Positions 24,654 to 33,903 are shown, numbered from the stretch's first letter. The stretch is DNA of 48,320 nucleotides from Treponemataceae bacterium (GCA_024402495.1 JAKSTR010000010.1:1-48320); one strand, 5' to 3'. The notes: generated from the letters alone by a model not told the origin. A program made the numbers and translations.

Positions 24654-25403
24654 ATGATTAGGCTTAAGAATGAAACACAAATTAATGGTATCCGTAAATC
24701 GTGCAAGCTTTTGGCACAAATGTTTAACGAAGTTTTGCCGCAGGTAAAAGCCGGAATGAGTACCCGCGATGTTGACGATTTGTGCCGCGAATTTATTATT
24801 GGGCACGGCGGCAAACCTGCGTGGTATGCCGAAGGTTTTGACGGCGCTGCGTGCATTTCTGTAAACGATGAAGTTATTCACGGTGTGCCTTCAAAAAAAC
24901 GAAAGATTGTCGACGGCGATATTGTTTCAATTGATGTTGGAATAGATTTGGACGGTTATATCAGCGATTCAAGCCACACGATTGCCATTGGCAAAGTTAG
25001 CCCGGAAGTTGAAAAGCTTATGCAGGTTACAAAACAGTGCCTTGATGCCGGTATTGCCGCCTGCAAAGTTGGCAACCGCATCAGCGATATTTCCAAAGCG
25101 GTATATGCAATTGCAGACAAGGCAGGTTACGGCGTTGTTTACGATTACTGCGGTCACGGTGTTGGCTTAAGCGTGCACGAAGAGCCGAATATTCCAAACG
25201 TGCCCGGCCGCGGCGTAAATCCGCGCATTCAGGCTGGCATGGTTCTGGCAATTGAACCGATGATAAATCTTGGTGTTGCAGATGTTTACGTTGATTCTGC
25301 GGACGAATGGACGGTTTTGACTGAAGACGGTAAAGTTTCGTGCCACGAAGAACATACAGTTGCCGTTTTTGCAGATCATACAGAAATTTTAACGATTCTG
25401 TAA
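24654..25403 (+). CDS. map: Methionine aminopeptidase, type I
   Basis: 249 aa, a type Ia length without zinc-finger extension. It removes the initiator Met from nascent proteins in the cytoplasm. All five metal ligands are visible: Asp94 (SIDVG), Asp105 (ISDSSHT), His168 (GHGVG), Glu201 (IEPM) and Glu233 (EEHT). The catalytic His (NDEVIHGVP, His76) is present too. ATG 24654 follows GAGGAAAAG. It is separated from the J-domain gene by 70 bp and followed by a terminator at 25508. Confidence 0.97.
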   Translation: MIRLKNETQINGIRKSCKLLAQMFNEVLPQVKAGMSTRDVDDLCREFIIGHGGKPAWYAEGFDGAACISVNDEVIHGVPSKKRKIVDGDIVSIDVGIDLDGYISDSSHTIAIGKVSPEVEKLMQVTKQCLDAGIAACKVGNRISDISKAVYAIADKAGYGVVYDYCGHGVGLSVHEEPNIPNVPGRGVNPRIQAGMVLAIEPMINLGVADVYVDSADEWTVLTEDGKVSCHEEHTVAVFADHTEILTIL

Positions 25404-25778
25404 TTTTTTCTGTTCTTGCGGCGTTTTTAGCCGGCAAAGGGCGTTTATATTTTTCTGCTTAAATGCATTTTTTTATAGTAGAAAATAGAAGAAAACTGAA
25501 TGAAATTGCCGGAGCTTTTGCAATTTTCTGCAAAACCCGGCTTTTTTTATTTGCAGCGGCGTGTTTTTTTTAAGTTCGGCTTAAAAAAATTAAAAAATCT
25601 TAATGAAAAATTAAGGAAAAAAGCTGTAAACATTTTTCTTTTGAAAGGTTATAAGAGTATATTAAGTTTATGCAAAGCAAATTGCAAATTTAATGTAACT
25701 GCCTTGGCAATAATTGAGGCACTGATTCTGTAAAAAATTTTCCGCAGCATTTTGCTGTGTCATTTTGGAGGTTTGTTT
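25404..25778. other. Leader/intergenic region of htrA
   Basis: 375 bp without a convincing gene. A TATAGT (25474-25479) precedes a strong terminator (25508-25548), and an AT-rich stretch follows up to the GGAGG site of htrA. A 77-codon ORF at 25500-25733 overlaps the terminator and has no ribosome binding site, so I do not call it. Confidence 0.55.
25508..25548 (+). terminator. Terminator between map and htrA
   Basis: GCCGG (25508-25512) pairs with CCGGC (25537-25541), and TTTTGCA (25516-25522) with TGCAAAA (25529-25535), then seven T. It either ends map transcripts or acts as an attenuator for htrA. Confidence 0.8.
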
Positions 25779-27272
25779 ATGAAACGAATGAAACAATGGG
25801 TAAAAAATAGTCTTGCAGTGGCGGCAACTGCTTTGTTTGGCGTTGCTTTCTTTACTTTTTCTTGTTCGGCAAAGCAACCGGACGCAAATACAGCCTTTGC
25901 CGAAAGCAAAAGTTCTGTAAAAATTCCTGCAAATGCCTTGTCTATTGCAGAAGCTTTGCAGACCGTAAACCGCGCCGTAAGCGACGGTGTTTTGCCTTCG
26001 GTTGTAGAACTTGACGTTGTAGAAACAAAAGTTCAGCAGATTATGAATCCTTTTGAAGGTTTTCCGTTTTTCTTTTTTAATCAGGGCAACGAACAGGGCG
26101 AACAGCGTGAATATAAACAGCAGGGCTTGGGTTCTGGTGTAATTGTCCGCCAGAATGGAAAATTGTACTACGTTTTGACAAACAACCACGTTGCAGGCAA
26201 GGCTTCTGAAATTTCCGTAAAATTGAACGACGGCAGAATTTTTACCGGTAAGCTTGTTGGTGCAGATGAACGCAAGGATATTGCGCTGGTTTCTTTTGAA
26301 TGCGATGATAATTCTATTCCGGTGGCAGTTTTGGGTAATTCTGATGCAGTACGCACCGGCGACATTTGTTTTGCAATGGGTACGCCGCTGGGATATTATT
26401 CTTCGGTTACACAGGGAATTGTCAGTGCAACCGGTCGTTCCGGTGCAGAAGTTGACAACATTAACGACTTTATTCAAACTGATGCAGCCATTAACCAGGG
26501 TAACAGCGGCGGCCCGCTGGTAAATATTTACGGCGAAATTATTGGAATTAATACTTGGATTAGTTCCCAGTCTGGCGGTTCGCAGGGTTTGGGTTTTGCA
26601 ATTCCTATCAACAACGTAAAAAAGGCAATTGATGATTTTATCAGCGGCGGAAAAATTACTTACGGCTGGATGGGCATTCAGCTGACAGACGTTGTTGATT
26701 CTTACAAGGCTGAACTTGGCGTAAAAAATAAAAACGGTGTTCTTGCCGCTCAGGTTTATTTGGGTTCGCCTGCTGCAAAAGCTGGTGTACAGGCAGGAGA
26801 CTACATTATTGCTTTGAACGGAAAAGACGTTAAATCCAGTGACCAGCTGGTGCGTGAAGTAGGTGATTTGCCTGTCGGACAGAAAGCAGTGTTTACATTG
26901 ATTCGCGGCGGCAAGCAGATGACGGTTACAGCCATTGTTGAAGAACGCACCGACGCAACTGTTACAGATTCAAGCAAATTGTGGCCTGGATTTATTGCAG
27001 CACCAGTTACACCGGAAATCAGAAAAGAATTGAAGCTTAACAGCAAGGTGAACGGTGTTGCGGTTGCTTCGGTACAGGCAAAATCGCCTGCTGCGACACT
27101 TGGTTTGCAGGTTGGCGATATTATTACAGCGGTTAACGGGCAGGAAGTAAAAGAAATTAAAGACTTTTACGCCACCATGGATTTGAGCGACAAAAAAGAA
27201 ATCTGGTTTGATATTGTTCGCGACGGTCATTCAATTTCTACCGTAAAGTACCGTTTTGACCGCAAAAGATAA
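25779..27272 (+). CDS. htrA: HtrA/DegP-type serine protease with two PDZ domains
   Basis: 497 aa from ATG 25779 (GGAGG upstream). A hydrophobic N-terminus (~9-27) ends in FSC (Cys29), so it may be a lipoprotein with a loose spirochaetal lipobox, or be anchored by an uncleaved helix. The trypsin-like domain (~110-270) has the triad His137 (TNNHV), Asp167 (KDIAL) and Ser243 (QGNSGGP). Two PDZ domains follow (~285-375 and ~400-490), the usual DegP layout. It degrades misfolded proteins in the periplasm. Between the N-terminus and the protease domain there is an F-rich, Q/E/N-rich loop (PFFFFNQGNEQGEQREY) like the LA loop. Confidence 0.96.
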   Translation: MKRMKQWVKNSLAVAATALFGVAFFTFSCSAKQPDANTAFAESKSSVKIPANALSIAEALQTVNRAVSDGVLPSVVELDVVETKVQQIMNPFEGFPFFFFNQGNEQGEQREYKQQGLGSGVIVRQNGKLYYVLTNNHVAGKASEISVKLNDGRIFTGKLVGADERKDIALVSFECDDNSIPVAVLGNSDAVRTGDICFAMGTPLGYYSSVTQGIVSATGRSGAEVDNINDFIQTDAAINQGNSGGPLVNIYGEIIGINTWISSQSGGSQGLGFAIPINNVKKAIDDFISGGKITYGWMGIQLTDVVDSYKAELGVKNKNGVLAAQVYLGSPAAKAGVQAGDYIIALNGKDVKSSDQLVREVGDLPVGQKAVFTLIRGGKQMTVTAIVEERTDATVTDSSKLWPGFIAAPVTPEIRKELKLNSKVNGVAVASVQAKSPAATLGLQVGDIITAVNGQEVKEIKDFYATMDLSDKKEIWFDIVRDGHSISTVKYRFDRKR

Positions 27273-27315
27273 TTTTAGTTGAAATGTGTAAATCTTAAGA
27301 TTTTGCAAGAATGAA

Positions 27316-27359
27316 CAAAGCCCGGTGAATAGGAAATGATTCTGATTCGCCGGGCTTTG
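27316..27359 (+). terminator. Hairpin after htrA
   Basis: A 15-bp stem with one wobble (27316-27330 with 27345-27359, core AAAGCCCGG/CCGGGCTTT). There is no T-run after it, so it may be a Rho-type or processing signal. Confidence 0.6.
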
Positions 27360-27433
27360 CTGTTAACTTGTGTTTTTGTTTTTTAAGGTGTAGAATAATT
27401 TCAACTTTTTTCTATTTTACCTTTGAGGTTTTT

Positions 27434-28042
27434 ATGTTTAAAGAATTTTTACCTTATGATGTTGTTCGTAACGATGCCTTAAAACTGGCTGACCGTATTG
27501 TAAAAGATGGTTTTATTCCTGATGTTATTTATGTTCCGCTGCGTGGCGGTGCCTATATGGGCAACGTTATCAGTGAATATTTTAAAATTGCCCGCAAAGG
27601 TGAACGCCCGGTTCTTTATGCAGCAGTTGTTGCCCGTTCTTATACCGATATCCGGTCGCAGGACAGGGTTATGATTGACGGCTGGACTTATAATCCGGAA
27701 CATCTGCGCAACGGTGACAAAATTCTTTTAATTGACGATATTTTTGATACCGGCAGAACAATCAACTTTTTGGTTGAAACGCTTTTGGAAAAGGGTATTC
27801 CAAGAAAAGACATTAAAGTTGTTGTACACGATTACAAATATTTTACTTATAAGAACGAACAGCTGCCGATTCAGCCTGATTACTGGTGCCGCAAATTTGA
27901 AATTAACAAGCCGGAAGAAGACCGCTGGATTCATTATATGAGTCACGAACTTGTAGGATTGTCGAGCGAAGAACTTGAAGAACATTACTACAAAGCAGAC
28001 CCGGCTTTGCGCGATGTTCTGGAACCACTTCTGAAAAAATAG
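27434..28042 (+). CDS. Phosphoribosyltransferase (COG2236-like)
   Basis: 202 aa from ATG 27434, which has a TTGAGG site. Upstream in-frame starts lie in the leader. The type I PRTase fold is shown by VIYVPLRGGAYMGNVI near the N-terminus and the PRPP loop ILLIDDIFDTGRTI (~115-128). The C-terminal part (DYWCRKFEINKPEEDRWIHY) resembles COG2236 proteins, annotated as xanthine/hypoxanthine phosphoribosyltransferase-like. It probably salvages a purine base with PRPP, but the base cannot be told from sequence. The downstream gene follows after ~36 bp. Confidence 0.85.
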   Translation: MFKEFLPYDVVRNDALKLADRIVKDGFIPDVIYVPLRGGAYMGNVISEYFKIARKGERPVLYAAVVARSYTDIRSQDRVMIDGWTYNPEHLRNGDKILLIDDIFDTGRTINFLVETLLEKGIPRKDIKVVVHDYKYFTYKNEQLPIQPDYWCRKFEINKPEEDRWIHYMSHELVGLSSEELEEHYYKADPALRDVLEPLLKK

Positions 28043-28078
28043 GTTTGTTTGCCAAATAGTAAAAAAGCGAGGAATTTT

Positions 28079-30403
28079 TTGACAAAGCCACATTTAAAAA
28101 CGTTTTTTGCGATTTTTCTGTTATTTTTTTGCGCATTTATTTTAAATGCGCAAACGCTTTTAGCCCCTTCCTACAGCGTACAGGCGGTAAAAGGTGGCTT
28201 TGTCTATACTTTTTCCGTTAAAAGCGGCGAACTTGTCTGCTATCGGGTCTATGATTCTTTTACCGGTAAAGTTACCGGCGGTTTTGCCCAGAACGGCGAA
28301 AATCTGGCAATAAACTATAACGACAGCGTAAGTGCATGGTGCCAGAATGCAGCCGGTACGCGCAGTAAAGAAATTCTGTTAAGCAAAAATCCCAATCAAA
28401 ACCAAAATGTAGAAATAATCAGCCCGGTTGAAGGAATATGGGCAAACCGCCAGAGTCTGGTACTGAATGTTCCGGCAGGAACAGAAGTTTTTTATTCATT
28501 TTGGGAAAGCGACCCGCTGGATTTTGGCTTTGCTTATGATGAGCCTGTTTTAATTGATTTGACCGGCGATGTAAAATTAAGCCTTGCCATTGTAAGTGCC
28601 AGCGGCAATGTTGAAAAACGTGAAATCAATTATACGGTAAACGAAAATAAAAATCTCCGCGATCCGATTCCGTACAAGCAGCTTGAAGCCTTTGTAGACT
28701 GCGGTGTCCGCTCGCCAATTCCGCTGCCGCAAAATGCACTTTTCAGTTTTAGCGATGAAATTGCGCCCAATTTAAAAGGCCGCACCCTTTACCAGCAGTT
28801 TCCGTCTTGCGTGGATTCGCTTTTGCCGCTGGTGGTGAGCAGTAACAACCAGCTTTACCGCTACGTTTTGCGTACCCGCGACGCACCGCAAACCGATATC
28901 AGCCAGCAGCAGACAATTTCTTCGCCGATTCAAATTGTTGACTGGAATTTCGTAAGTTTTCCAAGCGGACAGCAGATTTTTTATTCGGTGGACGGCACGG
29001 GCTGGCGGCTTTATGTTGAACCTTTTTACATTGACCGGAGCAAAACACACCGCATCGCGTGGAAAACTAACACATTCAGCGATTTTGTAGATTTACCGGC
29101 AAAGCCGACAATTTTGGGTGTTCCTAAAAACGGCATTACCAATGCGCCGGTAGAACTTCACTGTTCAAATTCCCTTTACACATTCAGAATTGAAGATCAT
29201 AAGGGTGTTTCTAAACCGCTTACATCTTTTTATGTAGACACAATTTACGGCGATTCGCACCAGTTCAGCCTGAATCTTGCGATTTATTACGGCAATATTC
29301 GTCAGGGCGAAATTCCCGTAAACTTTACGATTGATAAATGTCCGCCCGAAGCGCCAAAACTGAAAATTGTAAACACCGAAGAATATTTCCGCAATTCTGC
29401 AACGGTAGCGGTAAGCGCCGGCGAAAAAGTTTTTACCGCAATTGACGAAGAGCGTTCGTATATCGATTTTTATGCGAAATTAGACGACAGCCAAAGCGCC
29501 GAAGCTGCTGACGAGCTGAGTTTTTTTCCGCTTGTGGGCAGCAAAATAAACCTTGAAGGCGATGACGAATACGCTGTAACTTACACGGTTTATGCTTATA
29601 CTCAGGATTCTGCCGGCAATAAAAGCGAAACCGTTGCCTGCCGCGCCGTTGTTGACAATAACAATTTTTACCTTGATTCTAGCGCGGGCGATGCCGGCGA
29701 TGGTTCGCCAAATGCGCCTTTTTCAACTTTTGCCGAAGCTTTGCGCTGTGCCAACTGCCGTGACTATACGGTTCTGCATCTGCGCGGCGCTTTCAGCCAA
29801 AGTGAAAAATTGAATCTTTTGCGGGATTTGCGACTGATTGCCGATGATTCTGCACTTCTGGCGTTTGACAGCGAAAGCTGCATAAATATTAAAGCCTGCG
29901 ATTTTTCGGCATTCGGTATTGTTTTTGAAAAATCTGCCGGTGAAGAAAATTTTGCAGACTATATTTTTGCAGAACCCATCATAAAAAGTGAAAATTCCAA
30001 GCTTACTTTTGATGCCTGCGAGCTTGTTTATACTGGTTCTGCTCCAAACGGTGTTTTAATGCTTTCTAACGGCAGTTTTTTTGCCCAAAATACCGGCATT
30101 ACAATGCAGAATTCTTCAAGTGCGCTGGGGCTTGTTGCCCAGGATTCTAAAATCGTTGCGGAAAACTTCAGGGTTTCCGGCACCGGCGACATGATTTCAG
30201 CCTTTTCGCTTAGCAACAGCAGCCTGGAATTGTTTAAAGTGCGCTATATGCTGGCGGCTAAACGTCCAAAAGGCGCGGAACTTTTTGGCTGTAATTATTA
30301 CGTTGACCAAAGCGCAATGCAGAATTTCGCTGATTACGCCGGTTCGTTTATTCCGGTTTGGAAAGATTCTTCTTCAATTGAAAGCCGCTTGGCGTGGGAA
30401 TAG
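28079..30403 (+). CDS. Large secreted protein with beta-helix-like C-terminus
   Basis: 774 aa from TTG 28079, chosen because GAGGAA lies just upstream and the signal peptide then begins close to the start (KTFFAIFLLFFCAFILNAQ). The middle part (~60-500) contains repeated segments of the chitobiase-C/FN3-like kind found in surface proteins (IDWNFVSFPSGQQIFYSVDG-type pattern, and DSAGNKSETVACRAVVDN). From ~535 the motif YLDSSAGDAGDGSPNAPFST is the start of a DUF1565/right-handed beta-helix domain (YVDxxxGxDxxxGxxxxPF), followed by irregular short beta repeats to the C-terminus. It is likely periplasmic or surface-exposed. The function is unknown. It is followed 3 bp later by rnhB. Confidence 0.7.
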   Translation: MTKPHLKTFFAIFLLFFCAFILNAQTLLAPSYSVQAVKGGFVYTFSVKSGELVCYRVYDSFTGKVTGGFAQNGENLAINYNDSVSAWCQNAAGTRSKEILLSKNPNQNQNVEIISPVEGIWANRQSLVLNVPAGTEVFYSFWESDPLDFGFAYDEPVLIDLTGDVKLSLAIVSASGNVEKREINYTVNENKNLRDPIPYKQLEAFVDCGVRSPIPLPQNALFSFSDEIAPNLKGRTLYQQFPSCVDSLLPLVVSSNNQLYRYVLRTRDAPQTDISQQQTISSPIQIVDWNFVSFPSGQQIFYSVDGTGWRLYVEPFYIDRSKTHRIAWKTNTFSDFVDLPAKPTILGVPKNGITNAPVELHCSNSLYTFRIEDHKGVSKPLTSFYVDTIYGDSHQFSLNLAIYYGNIRQGEIPVNFTIDKCPPEAPKLKIVNTEEYFRNSATVAVSAGEKVFTAIDEERSYIDFYAKLDDSQSAEAADELSFFPLVGSKINLEGDDEYAVTYTVYAYTQDSAGNKSETVACRAVVDNNNFYLDSSAGDAGDGSPNAPFSTFAEALRCANCRDYTVLHLRGAFSQSEKLNLLRDLRLIADDSALLAFDSESCINIKACDFSAFGIVFEKSAGEENFADYIFAEPIIKSENSKLTFDACELVYTGSAPNGVLMLSNGSFFAQNTGITMQNSSSALGLVAQDSKIVAENFRVSGTGDMISAFSLSNSSLELFKVRYMLAAKRPKGAELFGCNYYVDQSAMQNFADYAGSFIPVWKDSSSIESRLAWE

Positions 30404-30406
30404 GGA

Positions 30407-31012
30407 ATGGAAAACTTCAAATATGTTTGTGGAATTGACGAAGCAGGGCGGGGCCCTTTAGCAGGACCTGTTACTGCCGCCTGCGTGGTTTTGCCCGGCG
30501 ATTTTCCCGTTGAACTGTTAAACGATTCCAAAAAACTTTCTGAAAAAAAACGCGCCGCCCTTGAAACCTTGATAAAAGAAAAGGCGCTGGCTTATGGCAT
30601 TGCCGAAAGCAGCCACACCGAAATTGACGAAATAAATATTTTGCAGGCAAGCCTTCTGGCAATGCAGCGGGCTTTTAACGCAATGGTTCAAATGCTTTGC
30701 GAAAAAGGCTTGCTGAAATCGGCAGAAGAAAGTGATCTGGCGATTTCAGCAATTATAGACGGTACTTTTGTGCCGCAAATTGGCGTAAATGCAAAAGCCG
30801 AACCCAAAGCCGACGGAAAATATCCTGAAGTAATGGCGGCTTCTATTTTGGCAAAAACTTGCCGCGACCGGAAAATGTGTGAATATGCAAAATTGTATCC
30901 CGAATACGGTTACGAAAAGCACAAAGGCTATCCTACCAAAGCCCACCGGGAAATCTGTCAGAAAATCGGGCCTTCGCCGATACAGCGCTTAAGTTTTGAT
31001 TATAAAAAATGA
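30407..31012 (+). CDS. rnhB: Ribonuclease HII
   Basis: 201 aa. It nicks RNA in RNA-DNA hybrids, including single ribonucleotides in DNA. Catalytic residues: Asp11 and Glu12 in GIDEAGRGPLAGPV, a later Asp in AIIDGTFVP, and the C-terminal part with VMAASILAKTCRD that carries the fourth acidic residue. DSKKLSEKKR is another family hallmark. Start ATG 30407, 3 bp after the secreted protein's stop, so the two are co-transcribed. A terminator follows. Confidence 0.97.
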   Translation: MENFKYVCGIDEAGRGPLAGPVTAACVVLPGDFPVELLNDSKKLSEKKRAALETLIKEKALAYGIAESSHTEIDEINILQASLLAMQRAFNAMVQMLCEKGLLKSAEESDLAISAIIDGTFVPQIGVNAKAEPKADGKYPEVMAASILAKTCRDRKMCEYAKLYPEYGYEKHKGYPTKAHREICQKIGPSPIQRLSFDYKK

Positions 31013-31062
31013 ACAGATCCCGGCGTAATTGTGCTATGGATTAAACTGGCGCAAATAAAAAG

Positions 31063-31087
31063 ACCGGCAGTTTTTGCCGGTTTTTTT
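31063..31087 (+). terminator. Terminator of rnhB
   Basis: ACCGGCA (31063-31069) pairs with TGCCGGT (31075-31081), then a T-run. It lies between two convergent genes. Confidence 0.85.
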
Positions 31088-31093
31088 ATGTAT

Positions 31094-31519
31094 TTATTTA
31101 TTTTCAGGAAGTTTTGAAACAACGTGAACCCTGCCGGTTTTTTTAACCGGGCTTTTGTATGCAGGACGTTCATCTTCGGTTTCTTTTTTGCGGTAAACCT
31201 TTTTTTTGCCGGTTTTTGCGTCTGCTGCACCAAAACCATATTTAGCTTCTTTTGCAGCTTTCTTTTCAGCTTTTGCCTTTGCTTTGGTTTTGCGGTCTTT
31301 TTCAATAAAACCAAGTGATTCTTCCAGACCTTTGCAGAATTTTTGCATATCGTCAGCAAAAACTACAATCGCATGCCGGTCAAATTCATCGCCGTTTTTA
31401 TTTTTGCTTTCTACAACCTGCAAAAATACATCGCCGGTACGGTTTTCTTTAACATTAAAAAAATAAGACCGGTTATCCAGTACAACTTGAGTGGTATAAA
31501 GTTCACCCCGCATTCCCAT
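31094..31519 (-). CDS. PUR-domain DNA/RNA-binding protein (BpuR-like, DUF3276)
   Basis: 141 aa. Residues ~1-75 match the bacterial PUR-alpha-like family (DUF3276): GMRGELYTTQVVLDNRSYFF, NVKENRTGDVFLQVVESK and FDRHAIVVFADDMQKF. The best-studied homologue is Borrelia BpuR, which binds DNA and RNA and acts as a regulator. The C-terminal ~65 residues form a long Lys/Ala-rich basic tail (KTKAKAKAEKKAAKEAK) that is not part of the core PUR domain. Start at 31519 with a GGAAGGA site; promoter at 31579-31607. Confidence 0.9.
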   Translation of the reverse strand: MGMRGELYTTQVVLDNRSYFFNVKENRTGDVFLQVVESKNKNGDEFDRHAIVVFADDMQKFCKGLEESLGFIEKDRKTKAKAKAEKKAAKEAKYGFGAADAKTGKKKVYRKKETEDERPAYKSPVKKTGRVHVVSKLPENK

Positions 31520-31578
31520 AGCGTCCTTCCTTAAAAGTGTAAATGATTACTTAGAGTGTGTTTGATTTGGTAATTCAA

Positions 31579-31607
31579 AATCTAGCATACAATGCAAATA
31601 ATTGCAA
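31579..31607 (-). promoter_or_regulatory. Promoter of the PUR-domain gene
   Basis: On the minus strand TTGCAA (31607-31602) and TAGATT (31584-31579) are separated by 17 bp. The leader would be ~50 nt. Confidence 0.5.
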
Positions 31608-31743
31608 GCTTTTCAACAATTTTCGTGTATTTTCTATTTTAACAGTTGAAAAATTAAATAGCCCGCAAAAATATTTTTGCCGTGCCGTAACTGAAAAATT
31701 AACAGACCTTGCCGCAAGCGCAGAATGATAAAGCCGTTGCGCA

Positions 31744-31776
31744 AATAAAAAGCCACAAGTTTTTCAACCTGTGGCC
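31744..31776 (-). terminator. Terminator of the phosphohexomutase gene
   Basis: A stem (31752-31759 with 31768-31775, GCCACAAG/CCTGTGGC with a wobble) is followed on the minus strand by a T-rich run. It lies 40 bp after the mutase stop codon. Confidence 0.7.
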
Positions 31777-31815
31777 TTTGTAAATTTTCAATTTTTATGC
31801 GCGCCGCAAACTGAA

Positions 31816-33741
31816 TTATTTAGAAAGCGCGTCAGCTTCCAAAAGCATTTTGGTATGCCATTCCAATAATTCAGCTTCTGCCTGCGCATTTTCGCCTTTT
31901 ACATCGCACATAACCCTAAAAACCGGTTCAGTTCCGCTTCCGCGCATCCAGATAAACGCGCAGTTTTCGCCATTTTCATCTTTAAACAAAATTTTCAAGC
32001 CGCCTTTGCCCGAAACGCTGTAATCGCTGATTCCAACTTTTTCGGTTGTGCCGTTGTTGCAGATTGGCGTATAGTCTGCAATTTTATATTTTGCCAAAAG
32101 TTCGCCGCGTTTTTCATTCCATTGCTTTTCAAAAACTTTCTGGTATGAAGCCTTTAATTTTGCGTGGTCTTTTTGGGTAACGCCTGCAACGGCGCGTTTT
32201 TCTGAAACGCCGGTGGTGGTAAACGCCGGCAAGGTTTTTATAACGTCGGCAAGGTCAAAATTGTTTTTATAGCTTGCTTCCTGATTAGATTTTTTGCACC
32301 AGATATGGAATAAGCCCGGTTTTTCGCCCTGATCTTTAATTGTTAAAAGCTTGATGAGGGCAAAAACTGTATTTAGCGGGTCGCGCACTGCCGCCGGATG
32401 AGTAATGTTTCCGCCGTTGGAACCTTCGCCCAAAATGCGCACGGTATAGCCTTCGCTGCGCTTTAGCCGGGCAAGGTTTACAACGTTTGCTTCGCCAACT
32501 TCCGCCCTGAATACCTGTGCGCCAAAAGCCTGTGCAATTTTTTCAATGCGCATGGAGGTCGGGTCGTTTACAACCACGGCGGTTTTTTCCAGATTGCCGT
32601 TTTCGTAGGCAAGGGCGGCAAGTTCTGCCAAAACTGAAAGGGCAAAAACTTCCTGGGCTTTTAAAACCCGCGGCTTGTTCTCTACCGAATCAAAAAAAAC
32701 GATGTTTCCGCGGTCGCCGTCGCAGTCGGGCATATAGCCCAAAAAGGTCTGGTATTTTTTTGCCGCCGGCATTTTTGCGCAGTCGCTGTCATTTTTTGCC
32801 TTAATTCTGGCAAGTTCTTCGGCGCAGTAAACCAGATTTTCCGGTTCCGGTATAATAGTGTGGGCAATTTTGCCGCACTGGCTGTTAATTGAAAAAAAGT
32901 CGATTCCCAGACTGGCAAAAAGTTCCGCATCTATTGAAATGCTGCGAGCGCTGCCGTTAAAGTCGCACACAATTGCTGCCGGTGCGTTTTTGCAGGCGCT
33001 TTTTATGCTTTCTGCAAACTGGGTCTGTTTATCCGTATCTTTATATGTTGAAATAACTTCCATTGTAAAAGCACGGTACTGTGCAAGCGCGGTTTTTTTA
33101 CTTTTATCAACATTTGCAAAAACTGAATCAATTTGCGCGGTTTGGGGCGCGGCGCACATTGCGGCAGCAACCTGTACGGCGTTTTCTTTTAAACATTCGG
33201 TTTTAAACTTTTCTGCCAGCGGAATTGCATCGCCTGCGGCAATTACGCCGCCATCGTTTAAGCCGAACTTTACGCCGTTGTGCCCAATCGGGTTGTGGCT
33301 TGCAGAAATGTAAACGAAGCCGTCAAAAAGCCTGCCGTATGCCATGATTTCTGGGGCGGCGGCAATAAAAATATATTCAACCTGCACGTTTTTGCCGGTC
33401 AAAACTCTAATCATGATGTCGGCAATCTGTCTGCCGGTTGGACGGCTGTCGCAGCCTAAAACAATTTTTGGTGTATTTTTTCCGCTTTTTGCTTTTATGA
33501 ATTCTGCAAAAGCTGCCGCCATGTGTGCCGCTATTACTGCGTTTGCTTCGCCAATCTGGTCGGTTTTGTCTTCTTCTTCGCCGCTTTGGGCAAAAACTTT
33601 TCGCCAGCCCGAAGCCGACAGAATGGTTTTTTCAATCTGTTCTTTTACTTCCTGCTGTAAATTTTCAGTTTTAATTTCTTTTAATGGAATGATTTGCGCA
33701 TCGCCAATTTCCAAATTGGCTGTCTTGTCAAAATATTTCAT
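31816..33741 (-). CDS. Phosphoglucomutase/phosphomannomutase family protein
   Basis: 641 aa from the ATG at 33741, which has AGGA upstream. The in-frame ATG at 33804 lacks one. It shows all four hallmarks of alpha-D-phosphohexomutases: catalytic phosphoserine Ser148 in SASHNP, metal loop DCDGDR (339-344), a sugar-binding loop around GEGSNGG, and the phosphate-binding GSGTEP near the C-terminus. It interconverts hexose 1- and 6-phosphates in glycogen, wall or surface-sugar pathways. It is ~60-180 aa longer than common family members; extra sequence is spread in the N-terminal and middle parts. The exact sugar is uncertain. Confidence 0.9.
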   Translation of the reverse strand: MKYFDKTANLEIGDAQIIPLKEIKTENLQQEVKEQIEKTILSASGWRKVFAQSGEEEDKTDQIGEANAVIAAHMAAAFAEFIKAKSGKNTPKIVLGCDSRPTGRQIADIMIRVLTGKNVQVEYIFIAAAPEIMAYGRLFDGFVYISASHNPIGHNGVKFGLNDGGVIAAGDAIPLAEKFKTECLKENAVQVAAAMCAAPQTAQIDSVFANVDKSKKTALAQYRAFTMEVISTYKDTDKQTQFAESIKSACKNAPAAIVCDFNGSARSISIDAELFASLGIDFFSINSQCGKIAHTIIPEPENLVYCAEELARIKAKNDSDCAKMPAAKKYQTFLGYMPDCDGDRGNIVFFDSVENKPRVLKAQEVFALSVLAELAALAYENGNLEKTAVVVNDPTSMRIEKIAQAFGAQVFRAEVGEANVVNLARLKRSEGYTVRILGEGSNGGNITHPAAVRDPLNTVFALIKLLTIKDQGEKPGLFHIWCKKSNQEASYKNNFDLADVIKTLPAFTTTGVSEKRAVAGVTQKDHAKLKASYQKVFEKQWNEKRGELLAKYKIADYTPICNNGTTEKVGISDYSVSGKGGLKILFKDENGENCAFIWMRGSGTEPVFRVMCDVKGENAQAEAELLEWHTKMLLEADALSK

Positions 33742-33862
33742 GATTTTTCCTTTGGATTTCAATGTGCAAAGAATACTACATTTTTCAATTTGAATAAACC
33801 GCATCAGCGGTAATGGTTTTTGCCCGTAATTTGCAAAATCTGATATTTGTTGTTCCGTTTTT

Positions 33863-33903
33863 GGGCGAAAGGAATATTTTCCGTTTAAAAAAAATATCCG
33901 CCC
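33863..33903. repeat. Two-tier inverted repeat downstream of the chemotaxis receptor gene
   Basis: GGGCG (33863-33867) pairs with CGCCC (33899-33903), and inside it ATATTTT (33874-33880) with AAAATAT (33891-33897). There is no T-run on either strand, so a terminator role is unsure. Confidence 0.4.

Noticed and set aside
25500-25733. 77-aa ORF in the htrA leader
   Set aside because: It runs through a strong terminator, has no ribosome binding site, and its composition is that of AT-rich intergenic DNA.
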